NCBI RefSeq assembly: GCF_000006565.2
Contig: NC_031478.1
Span: 479,874-543,873, forward strand
Reading direction: 5' to 3'
Source: Toxoplasma gondii ME49
Taxonomy: Eukaryota > Apicomplexa > Conoidasida > Eucoccidiorida > Sarcocystidae
Length of the DNA stretch: 64,000 bases
Within the stretch, counting starts at the first letter, position 1. The number at the start of each line of letters is the position of its first letter. The notes under the pieces were generated by a model. The model was not told the DNA's origin. It saw only the letters and a list, made by a program, of their open reading frames with translations, and searched no databases. The translations under genes and the position numbers were made by a program. This document shows positions 1-17,539 of the stretch, in pieces.

Positions 1-253
1 TCAGGATAACTTGCAATGCACTGCGGAAACGCAGACTTTCACGAATTCCTACAACTGTGGAAGTACACGCCTCTGAGTGTGCACACGTTTAGGCACTCGT
101 TGGGATCCTGCTCGGGGTATGTACAGAAAACGCGGAGTCATCCTGTCACAGAGAAGATTTTCCCCAGTCTCTCCATAAAGAGGCGAAAGGAAGGCGCCTG
201 TTAAAAGGATCTGTTGTTGTGCTTGTCTCTCTACACTCGTCTTCTCTTCACAG

Positions 254-1196
254 AGACATCACGCAACTTTCCAGTCCGTTGCCGAGTGTCGACAAAGGCG
301 CCCAGGCGCTGCCGTCTGATGAAGAAGAGCTCGACCGCCAGGCAAAGGACCATCAGTTCAAAATCTGCATGACTTGCCTGTCCATTCTTCGATTCCTGAC
401 GGATCACCGCGACGGCCTCCCGGTCACAGTCACGACCCGCCTTTTAGACCAACATGGTAAGGAGGGAGGCGCAAAGAGACAAGAATCTGTTCTTGCCGTC
501 GTTTCTCGCCGCATTGAGGCAGACTGTTTGCGCCTGCGTAGAAGCTGGAGCCTCTAAAACGGTTGCTGCGCTGTGTGCGTAAAGCGCACCCGGTCACGCG
601 GAAACTGGGAAGAAAGAAGATACCGCAGCAAGAGGAAACTGGAAAGCTCTGCTCGCGTGTCTCACTTTCTCTTTGAAAGTCAACTCTCTACTTCGCACTG
701 TGTACCCCGTGATCCTCGCCTTCTTTTCGACGAAACAAAGAGAGGCTTTTCCATGCGCAAGAGGCCTGTGCTCTTTCAAGCGGATCCCGCGTTCTGCGTG
801 GACAGGGCGCAGGGTGCCTCTGCTCGCAAGGTGCTTCCACGAGAAGGCGCAGGACCCTCCAACTCTGCAAGCAGCCTGCGTTTTTCCGTGGTTCTTTTGG
901 ACAACAAGGTTATGGTTCTTTTTCTCTCTCGCCTTCTCGTTGCTCGCAGACATCCTCCTATCTCTCGTGTCTCTAATGGAACGAAAGCCGTGGTACAGGA
1001 CGCGTCCAAACGGAGAGAGAGAGTTCTTCGAGGACCAGCAGTAAGTCTCGAATCCACTTCTACACCCAAGTCCCGGTGAGGTCACTTTCAGACAACGCTG
1101 CCTGTTGGGCTGCGTGACATGAGTCGAAGAGAAAGAGACACAGTTGATACTTTCGTACACACAAATGCGTGTGCATGTCCATGTACATACGAATAC

Positions 1197-1236
<40 letters not shown>

Positions 1237-3699
1237 GTGGAAAGAGGCGCAAGTATATGGACACGTGTGGGTGGTTTTAGACGTTGGACGCAAGTGTAAA
1301 TAATAAGAAACTAAGGTGAAATCGTACTAAAGGAGTACTGGAAGGTGATCCTGGAGACTTTACTCAATAAAAATTGTTTTTCAAAGACACATTTTCGGAT
1401 GCGACTCTTCGCTCAAACTCCGCGCAGATGGACGCTTCAAAGGAGTGACGAAGCGAGCATGTCAAAAGTGGAAGCCCAAGTAAGAAGGGAAAATCTTCGA
1501 TGCATTCGACTGCTGAACAGCACAGTGATACACAAATATACAAATAAAAATCAGTAGACATAAATATATACATGCAAACCTTTATAGATACATGCATATA
1601 TTTAAATATATATATATATATATTTATATATGCATATGAATGTGGTAGGTGCATGTGTATCAGGGCCACTGTTGCTGTTTGCTGTGAAGGAAAGGTCGAG
1701 TTTACGTCCTCTGTTTCTTGTTCGCTCCTGCATATTCCATGACAACACACACACCGTTAAGGTGCTGACGGCACTCGTTTGGAGAAGACTACGCGATTCA
1801 GAACATCCATAGACCCATTCGGCGTTTCGTTTCAAGCGGGAGAATGCTGCCTGTTCTGTTCTCATCTCTGCCAGGTGTGGCTGTCGATCTACAACCTCGT
1901 GATGGATCAGGAGTGTCGAAACAGGCAAGCGAGAGGTTTTTGGCATGCGTTTGGCATGCAGAATTCCACAGCAATGCGCGTCCGTTGAGCGCATGACGGA
2001 ACAGCCCTCTGTCCCGGGCATGGATCCGGCGGGAAGCAGGCAGCTACGTTTCCATTCTCGTAGTTTGAAAGTTGTCGGTCTTGCAGGAATACAGTTTCTT
2101 TTGCGGCTGTTGCCGAGGGTGGAAAGGCTCGAGAAACATGTAACCTAAGTCTTTCTGAGCACGCCCATGCGGGGCACTGGTACACTTATTGTCTCTTTTT
2201 TTGGTCGGGCACCAATGGAGAAACAAATCCCCTTTCTTGTGGGGTCCTGAAACACTCGTGAAAACGTAGGAGTCGAGAACTCCTCAAAAAACGGCCTTTT
2301 GCGTTTTTCCGCTGCTTCTTTGCTCATCAGATATGAAATGACTACCTACAGACGCGACACACTGTTGCGGGTACGGACCTGAGGAAGTCGACGTCGACAA
2401 ACGTCAGTGCTGCATGCAATTGGCTCTCTTTCGCACACGCATGCAGATACGTTCATCCTTGTACTTTATGAGATATGGGCAGATTTGTATGTCAATCTTT
2501 CAGTGCATAAATATTTAAAGACCCATAGTCGCTTAGCTCTGGTCCATTTACCTCCCTATACACACTCGAGTATTTATAGCGAGAATACTCGATTTTTGGT
2601 CTCCGGTTGCCGACGTGAATTTGGAGTTGCTGAGACAATTGAAGGATTCAACTGTCTCGCCCTTCACCTCTCAAAAAACAGACCGCGACGCTGTCACGTT
2701 TTCGCACATGTCCTTGAATTTTCTGTCTCTCTCTGTCGATCGAGTGCCGGGTATCTGCATGCATCGGTAGCTGGTAAAAACATGCGTACGGAGCGCTCCT
2801 CAAGAGAAGACACTGAAACCTGTTTGATGCTTCGAAAATGTTTTTCCTTTGACACCCGAGAACAGAGTCGATTCACGTCCAGGCGTAAATGTGTATGTGT
2901 ATACATACATTCATATACATAGGTTCATGGAGAGGTCTATATCTTTATACATATGTATCTTCACATGCATTTGGAGATACGTGCATGTATGCATATATTT
3001 ATACCTGGAGACGAACCGACTGTGCTTCTTGTTTCAGCTGCGCAGACATCTGAACGAAACGGTCCATGACCAGATTCCTCCACTGATGGATTTGCATCGC
3101 GCGCTTGAAGTGAGGGAAAACTAAAAGTGAGAAAAGTGCAGGCGTTTCTGTTTCACGCGCGCCTCTAGGAAATTGACAGTTTTCCCTATTTCCAACTAGG
3201 GAGCGAGAAAAATGGTGTTCTTCAACGAAGCCTGAAAAGCTGTCGCGTGAACAAAGACCTCAAACGCTTTGGTTTTCTAGACAACCAAGGACCAAGAAAA
3301 AAAGGTGACTTGCCCAAAACCTACCTAATCGCTTCAGAAATACAGAGCAGTCCTAATTTCTTTGGCGTGAAATCTTTCTCTTAAGTTGATCTGATCCGAA
3401 AAAATGTTTCAGCAAGGTGTCTGGATGGATGTATGAAGAGGCCTCTTAGAAAGTACCACATTGTCGCTGCCGTGGGTCCAAACATAGTGACCTAAGACCT
3501 AAGTGCATGTAATCAACTATGCATTATGCACAGAAGCATGCCGCCTCAGATGTATCTATCACAGATATACGTGTGCATGCATGTGAATACCTGAAAATAC
3601 ATGCACATGTACAACCGGATGCGATTATATATAAAATACACAGGTAAGAACATGCATACAAAATTCTATATGGCTGAAATTGAAATCGCATGAAACAGC

Positions 3700-3734
<35 letters not shown>

Positions 3735-4699
3735 GTAGGCGCCAAACATAGAGGTATTACAGTATATTTTTAAAAGGACTGGATTTCTAGCATTCCCCGG
3801 ATTAAGCGATCTGCGAATGTCTTCGTCCTTCAGCAACTGGCAATCACAGGCCAACACCCTGAAGAGAAACACAGAATTCCTCCCATCTTGGTGGAACTGG
3901 TGAGTTTAAATGTGACATTTCTTCTCACAATGATATCTAGAAACACATATATATATATAGATAGATAGATATTCATCTATGTATACATAGACAGATGTAT
4001 ACGCAAGCATGCAGATATGGGTATACAGTGATCTGCAGGCATATCGTCGTATCAGTATCTATGTAGATAAAAGGAGTCTCTCTACATAATGGAAAAGTGT
4101 CTACGTATTCGTGCTAATGTGTGACTGTAGATTTATGTGAATATCTATGCATATAAAGATACGCACACGCACATGAAAATGCAAGGACCTGAGAGTCGTT
4201 GACGCTTAACTGTGAGTTTGGTCAGGTTTCCGTGACAGCAACAGAGCGTTCACGACTTGCTATGCATTGTTGAAGGATCAGCATGCATCAAAGCTGCCTA
4301 GGTGAAGTTGCATGTAGCCTCATTATGTGTGCGTGTGTTGGGGCGGTGGCAGAGCGCAGAGGTGAGGGAAAAGCTTCTGGATGCCTACGCAGGAAAGTGG
4401 AAAGAAGTCGCAGAAAGACAGAAAACCGTGTACAGTGAAGCGAAGGAAGAGGACCTCTCCCGCCTCTCCAACTTCATGGTTGCGCTCCCGTTCGAATCCG
4501 CAGCCAGCAAACGCTGCAGAACTTGTGGCCGACATGTAAGCGCTTTTGTTGTGGACATGGTCAAAAAGCGGTACCGCAACGGGCGGGGAAGTACAAACTT
4601 TCTTGTAGATGAGTGCGTCTCCCGCTTTCTCTCTCTCCAGATACAGAGGCATACGTACACACGCAAAGCTAGTCGCCATCGACCGATCTGTCCATCTAT

Positions 4700-4760
<61 letters not shown>

Positions 4761-5189
4761 CAGCGAGAGAGGTGGATACATATGGAGAAGCAGTGTGTCG
4801 GTAAAGAGGTGTAGAGGTATATATATGTATAATATTTGTCTGGTTGTAAACGTGAGTATAAGTGCATTTCGATCACTAGTTTCGTTCCGTCCGTGTGCGT
4901 ACATTCTTGAATAAATATGTGTTCATTTAGACATTAAATATATATATATATATATGTATATATATGTATATATATATACACATCTGTCGGTTGGGTTTTC
5001 TCTGTTCGTGTTGCTTTGTCTGCGTAAAAGTTTAACAGAGCTGCTTGCGTTTTTTTCGTTGCTCTTTTTTTTCAGGCAGACCAGAGATGCGCAAAATGCA
5101 AAGTGACGTGGTACTGCACTCGCGAGTGTCAAATCCACGACTGGCGAAACCATAAAGAAATCTGTAGAGCTGTCTCCCCAGCGACCTGA
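254..5189 (+). CDS. ZMYND10: ZMYND10-like dynein arm assembly factor, 5' partial, nine visible exons
   Basis: Exons: 254-456, 950-1040, 1428-1479, 1875-1924, 2331-2370, 3038-3109, 3834-3899, 4353-4535, 5076-5189 (TGA). All phases agree and give 289 residues of C-terminal protein; the N-terminal exons lie before the window. Recognisable family blocks are CMTCLSILRFLTDHRD, VWLSIYNLVMDQECRNR, LRRHLNETVHDQIPPLMDLH and AGKWKEVAERQ. The protein ends in a perfect MYND zinc finger split between the last two exons: CRTC, CAKC, YCTREC, then H and the final C of HKEIC, with canonical spacing. In other eukaryotes ZMYND10 is a cytoplasmic chaperone partner needed to pre-assemble axonemal dynein arms. In a coccidian the only flagellated stage is the microgamete, so male-stage expression is expected (inference). 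The introns are rich in (TA)n. The 1925-2330 intron uses a GC donor. Confidence 0.9.
1200..1233. repeat. (TA)n microsatellite in ZMYND10 intron
   Basis: About 17 uninterrupted TA units between exons 950-1040 and 1428-1479. Spurious ORFs reading Ile-Tyr repeats arise here and are not genes. Confidence 0.95.
1925..2330 (+). other. GC-AG intron in the ZMYND10-like gene
   Basis: The exon ends CGAAACAG and is followed by GCAAGC rather than GT; the acceptor is CATCAG at 2325-2330. Splicing here joins AG to A (Arg) and continues TATGAAATG, which matches the family. The nearest downstream GT at about 1937 would put a stop codon in the next exon. Confidence 0.7.
3702..3731. repeat. (TA)n microsatellite in ZMYND10 intron
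   Basis: About 15 TA units between the exons 3038-3109 and 3834-3899. Confidence 0.95.
4708..4760. repeat. Compound (TA)n(GA)n microsatellite in the last ZMYND10 intron
   Basis: A run of about 14 TA units passes directly into about 12 GA units. It lies in the last intron (4536-5075). A second, interrupted TA array sits at 4938-4979 in the same intron. Confidence 0.95.
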
Positions 5190-6217
5190 GCGGTAAAACA
5201 AGAAGACGCGGACTCCCCGCTTATGCCGAAACATACGCGTTCCTGGAAGAGGCTTTTTCTCTTCAAAATGTAGCAACTTATCACAGGTTCTCTCTTCTTC
5301 TCTGTCGAACTGACTCTTTTTCCCTAGTTATGCATCGTATATATATATATATATATCCGCATGCAGTTTCTCGCACGCAAAGAGTAGCCGACGCGACGCA
5401 CGACGGCATTCTATACTGTTTATTCCCTATGCAGCACACCATATTCGCCGAACTCGATGTCGTATGTATATATGCATATATATAAACACACGTATGTGCA
5501 TATGTTTTCACGTACATAGTAGTATATATATATATATATACTGACATTCATAACTGAAGGGGAGAATCTCATACTTCTTATACCAAGAAGGATGACTGCT
5601 GCCGTTGCCGGCGCCTGCACAGATCTTCCGCATTCGAGCGTACAATGAAGAACTTCGCTTTCTCTTTCCTTCTGAATATTTTATCACCTTCTCTTCAAAA
5701 GCTTGTGTTTCTTTTCATTCCCCTCAGGATTCATGTCTATCTTCGTCTCTCTGTATCTGTATCTCTACTTCTATACTGTCTATCAATATATTTCTCGATG
5801 CACTTATGTATACATCTCTACTTCAAGGCATATATATATATATATATAGTAACTACACATAGAATCATGTAAGAGTTATCGGTGTTTCTTTGTCTCCGAG
5901 TCTCAGTTTTTTTCATGTTCCATCGTGCATCTCTTTCCGTGTTTGTATCCCTTTCTTCCTGGAGGCCTCAAACTGCTTATATCATCGAGTGTCAGTGAAA
6001 TTATGAATTTTCTCCTGCATAAGGAAAGCCTGTTCATGCATGCCTGATGAATGAAACATCAACACATTGTCTAAACGAATTCTTCAAAGAGGTCTTTTCC
6101 TTTCTTTGCACAGAGTTTTCAGCTCATCGACCCTTACGTCTGATGCCACCACTCCAATATACGGGCACGCACAGATACCTAAGCGCACACATAAACACCT
6201 GTATATAAGAATAAAAG

Positions 6218-6252
<35 letters not shown>

Positions 6253-6901
6253 AATATATATGCATATATTTTGGTATAAGCGGAGTTCCCTAGTTTATCC
6301 GCAAAGACAGTGTCGGTTGTTTCTGACAATATCACTCGCTCTTCTTCTACACAAGTGTACGCGCAGATCGTGACGCCAGAGGTCCGGTTAAGTCCCGTAG
6401 CTGAAAGCGACGGTTCACCTAAGTCTTCCTTTGGTCACGAAGCAGACGAAAGGCTATAAAGCTGCCGCAGTGTTTTTTCACAATCATCTTTATGCAGTGG
6501 CAGCTGAAAAACGGCAGTGCAGGCAGTGAGCTCATAACGCGTAGATACGCCGAAAGTATCCATCTGCCTCTGTCCCTCCATGGAGACGACGAGATTTCGC
6601 ATGGTCAGCGCGCCTTTGTCTGTCGCGGTATCTCTGCGTGTGTTTATCTCTGTGTTTCTGTCTCGGCTAGCAAGTGTCTCCTCGGAGTGTGTGGGGTTCT
6701 TGGCATTGATAGAGACACCGGCTTCCGCCCCGGCCGCACTCTTCTCTGCACACACTGTCGCGAAAGTCGAGTTAGGAGAAAGCGACAATCCCTCCCTGTT
6801 CAAAAACAAAACGAGTTGAAACACAAGAGATACACTGGAAAAGAACACTGGAAACAAGCGAGAAGCAGAAAAGCACGGGGAGACACAGAAGACCTGCAAT
6901 C
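5190..6901. other. Convergent intergenic region, no gene seen
   Basis: 3' flanks of the ZMYND10-like gene (+) and RPT4 (-). It holds several short (TA)n arrays (5338-5356, 5523-5540, 5828-5848, 6221-6250) and AT-rich spacer. No open frame here has coding-like third positions or a recognisable motif. Confidence 0.6.
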
Positions 6902-13448
<6,547 letters not shown>

Positions 13449-16090
13449 GATCGTGACGGAAGAAGCAGAACCGAAGAGAGAGAGGACAGATGTTCCGCCT
13501 GAGAGGTTTGCGGTTTGGTGTTTTCAGTGGAAGAGAGTCCCGGAGTTTCCGAGTTTCAGCGCGCGCGGAAACTGGAGAGAAAACCCAAAGAGAAAGCGAC
13601 AGTCGCCGCCGACCTGGAGTCTGTGTGTCGCGAAGGCTTTGCTGAGAACCGGGCAGAACGGCTCTCGCCAGATGAAAAACGCGAGAGACGACGCTGAAGA
13701 AAGGCTAGAACGGCGGATGCGTTGTCGACTTCCTTGCACGCGCAGACGACGAAAAGTAGCGCGGTCCCGAAGAGGCTGGATTCCGCGAACGGGAAAGACG
13801 ACAAAATGGAGTTCCGCGTCCAAGGAAAACCACGGGAACGCACGAGGGTACGAAAGACAAACACTGGAAACGTCTTTGATGCGAGCCTCCGGGAGAAAAG
13901 AAGCGAAAAACGAGCTCAGAGAGGGAGAGGCGAACGGCTTGTCTTCGTGCCGAGAGAGAGGCGCCTCGCGACACTCGCGCATGCACCGCAGTTTACGCCG
14001 AAAAACCTGGGATTTTTGAGAAACACAGAGTCCTTTTTTATCCGTCACTTCTACGCGTCTCGTCCAATTCTGCGGTATCCGGCACACAAGAAAGAGCGAC
14101 TCTTGTCCCAAAAGCCAGCAGCCTTGGTTGGAATGTAGTTCCGCACCTCGAGACAGGCTTCACACATGCAAGAAAGCAGAGGTTCCAAAACAAAGGCGGC
14201 CGCAAGCAGCGATGAAGACAGGTTGCTTTTTTGGATGTTTCCATTTGCGTTGTGAAGAAAGACACAAAGACACAAACAGATCGAGACGGCGATCCACGGC
14301 TTCGCGTCATCTACGGCGGCCCTGGGAGTTCCACGGCTCTCAAAAGCGCCTTTTCGCTGTTCCACACGAGCGTGGAGTTTACCGATGGCTGTGTTTAGTA
14401 ATGCCAGTTTCGTAATGAGCACATATGCAATTCTTTGTACCAGTGTGTGTTGGGGGATGGAAGCCGTCTTTCGAGAACTAACGCCACCAACTGATTCCGA
14501 GTACCACTCAGTGTAGAGGTGCGGGTCAAGTTGCCTGTATCAGAAAACCACGCAAAGTTTGAAAGAGAGCGGCTTCACCCTCAACAAGCAACACCTAACG
14601 TCCTTAGTCCATACAGCTTTGTCTTTTTCGCGCGAAAGAAGGAGTGAAATTGAGGCTGAACTCTTCCAGCGAATAGAGCATCAGGACGGGCGAGTGGCGG
14701 AGCCTGGAGGAAATACAGCGTAGAAAGCCATTATGAAAGGCATGGAGCCGGCTTTTGAAAATTCTTGAAGTTACACAGCAAGACAATTTGCGTTAGGGGG
14801 CCGTTGGGAAAAAGGTTAAGAGGGCGCGTAGCTGGTGGCTCGTGAAGATCATAAAACTTAACACTGATTTCTGCAGTAGAGGATCAACTGTAACAGCTAA
14901 AAAAGTGCAGTAGGGGTTGAGTGAGAAAGTTTTTCCGACAGCGTTGAAAAATCAGAACAGAATGAACCGAAGTCGTAAACATCAAATGCAGTCTCCTGCC
15001 TGCAGCACGTTTAGTGAAACATCTCGATGCTGCACCTTCTAGCGTGATGAAGGTTCAGAGTCTCCTAACATGAAGACGACTTGAAATAACGTGAAACGTG
15101 AGAGAGCGACAATATTGGGGCAGCAGACAACCACCGGAAAAGAAACCGATTGCATCCGCAACTTCCTCGTGGTTCTCGATTGTTACCTTGCGAGCTAAAA
15201 TCTGCGACGGCAACTGCCCACAAGACGCCCCTTTCAGATCTTATCTACACCAGAGAAGTATCCGTAGACACAGACATTTCACGTTGATGCTTCTACATAG
15301 TACAGATATATATACTGACATATCGTTATTTGAATATGACAGTGCACCTGTTCATTCTGTTTCAGTGGTACAGTTCTTCTTTTGCTGCCGGGAGAGACTT
15401 CCCGTTGCGGCCGACGGATCAATTTCTGTCAAGCTGTCACTTTCGTTCAATCCCCGTGTCTCTGCCCTGAGGCGGAACCCGAGAGCAAAATCAAAAGTCT
15501 TCTTGCTCCCTCTGTCACCAAAAGGTCTAGCGTATCCGCTCGTGCTCCGCTGTTTGAGGATGCGATTTTCTGCACTTGTGACGGTTCGCGCTCTCTCGAA
15601 ACTGGCGAACAACCTCTCAGTTGCCAAGTGCGCCTCAAACAAGTTTTCGCTCTCGCAGAAAGTGGAACAACGCGTGCCACCAAGTCAAAATTCAGCAGAA
15701 GAACGCTGACCCGCCACACCAGATATGTATGCGGGGGAAAACAGAAACAAGTACATGAATAGCCAAATAGATGCATGTATCTGCCGCCTCCTGTGTTCTC
15801 CTCCCATCTCTCGCTCCTCTCTGGAAGACGGTGCGTTCGTCCTTGGATCCCCAAAATGGAAAGCTACCTCACTGCCAACATTGTTTCCTCCTCCCTACTC
15901 GTCGCCTTATCAAATAAGTCCTCGCTGTCACCCCCCCTAAGCCTCTCCACGCGTCCACACGCTACGGCACGCTGACCCAACGCGTTCCTTCGACGGGTGG
16001 CCTACCAACCCAAGGCCAAGCTCCAAAGCATGCATGCAAAATCAACTCCACACACATACATGAAAATATATACGTATAAAAAGACATACG
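13449..16090. other. Upstream of RPT4 and spacer, no supported gene
   Basis: 13449-14150 is GC-rich and open in several frames on both strands, which looks like 5' UTR or promoter of RPT4 rather than coding sequence. 14150-15350 shows nothing recognisable. 15380-15700 is open in three frames, none of which gives a recognisable protein. No tRNA-like B box was seen. Confidence 0.5.
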
Positions 16091-17046
16091 TCAATATTCC
16101 ACTGTCTCGTGTTGGCAGGCAGAACAAAACGTCACCTTTTTTTCGGTAGGCCTTTCGTAGGAAGAGCCTGATCCAGTCTCCCCATCGCCGCATTTCTTCC
16201 AGAGGAAGCCTTCGTCCGGCCCTGCGCTGGTTTTCCAAAGAACCGCAAGTGAAGCGGGCGCCTCGGTGGATGCGCAGTCTTTCTGCTCCCACACAAGTGC
16301 ATACATAAATATATGTGCAGAAGCATGTCTGCGTCCACGTAAGAGATATACCTGTCTCTCTATACATACAGCGAGAACTAAGACAGCAAAAGATCGGGGC
16401 TGGTGCACACGAGACTGACTCGGGCCACAATTTTTTCATTGGGTGTCTTTCCACCATGGGGCGTACAGTCTCTGATAACGGGAGCCGGATCCCGGACGCG
16501 TTTCCCCGAGTCTTTTTGCCAAAATCGTGTCTCGTCTAAGTCTCCCTCCTCTCTTTTTTTTCTCTTTCCCTCTACATCGTTTTCTCCCTCCTCTCTCTCT
16601 TTCGGCCTCTGTTTTAAGAGGAGACAGCCGGCCAACATCCTTGACAGAGGGCCCGATGGCCTCTATGGAAGCAGTTTTCTCCCTCGTTTCCTCTGCGTCT
16701 GCCTGCCTGCCACCAGTTTCCTCCGGCGCGCGGCTGTTCGGTGTCTGAGAGGTCGATGTGGAACTCGTCCTCGTCGTTCCACGCGCGGTCTCCCAAAATC
16801 GCAGAGTAAACTTCTTTCTTCGCATCTGTTGACCCACTTCGTCCCCCCAGGTTGCTCAGCCCGGGGCCTCGGTAGCCGTCGTTGTCCTGCCCTACAAAAG
16901 AGCCGTAGTGCGCTGTGCTCTGGTTGAAACTTTGCCGGTACGAGTGGTCCAGCGCGGCCTTCAGAATCGCAGGCTCGTTCGCCCCGCGAGTCGTCGGAAA
17001 CTGAGACGCGCAACTCTTCCGGAAAAACGTAGGCGGATGCGCCTTG
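16091..17046 (-). CDS. Candidate 3' exons: C-terminal extension of V-ATPase G or a separate small gene
   Basis: Two stretches look coding on the minus strand. The first starts at 17046 after a clear pyrimidine tract and CAG. Its frame reads KAHPPTFFRKS, later GANEPAILKAALDHSY and DEDEFHIDLSDTEQ, and stays open to a TAA at 16614-16616. Its true 3' boundary may be near 16738. The second is roughly 16091-16280. It reads GPDEGFLWKKCGDGETGSG and ends KKVTFCSACQHETVEY and TGA, with a CxxC near the end. No family was recognised. The acceptor at 17046 is in phase with a cryptic GTAAGC donor that overlaps the V-ATPase G stop codon, so it could be an alternative C-terminus of that protein. An independent gene with unidentified first exon is equally possible. 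Confidence 0.4.
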
Positions 17047-17539
17047 CTGAAAACGAAAGAGACAGAGACGAGACAAGAAAGACGTGGAAGCAAGGAGCGG
17101 CACGCGAATAGAGACAAATACAAAAACGGAGAAACATGTGTGAAAAAACGAGGAAAGCGTGAACACGGGGGGATACACGAAGAGAGAGAGTGAGAGATGT
17201 GAAGAAAGACAAATACCTGCAAAAAAGAGGCTACGTGTACGAGAAGCGACTGGTGCAGGAAACGGGCTAGGTTTGAAAGAAGAGGGTAAAGTTGGAAAAG
17301 AGAGAGAGGTGCGGAGCACACGCAGAGACACACGAAGTGAATTTCTCAGGGACCATCTACACGGCGAACGAAGATGCTGACGCGGAGTCACGCGTCGAGC
17401 CAACATCGCAAAATTAAAAGCGGCGCATGCAGGGTCGACTTCATGCAGTGTCGTGACGGAAACTGTTGAGCTGCGTGCTGCGTAAGATTGGTATGACTTG
17501 ATGCTTGCTCTTCAGAGAAACTTGTAACAAAGAAAACGC

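Noticed and set aside
1..253. Open frame at the window start as a possible upstream ZMYND10 exon
   Set aside because: No similarity to the expected N-terminal part and no phase-consistent donor; treated as intron.
15098..15709. Plus-strand open frame of 203 codons with competing frames on both strands
   Set aside because: No frame stands out by codon bias, splice signals or recognisable sequence.
16614..17333. Single 239-codon minus-strand ORF starting at 17333
   Set aside because: The part above 17046 is a pyrimidine-rich intron end (Leu/Ser/Phe-rich translation); only the part after the CAG at 17047-17049 looks coding.
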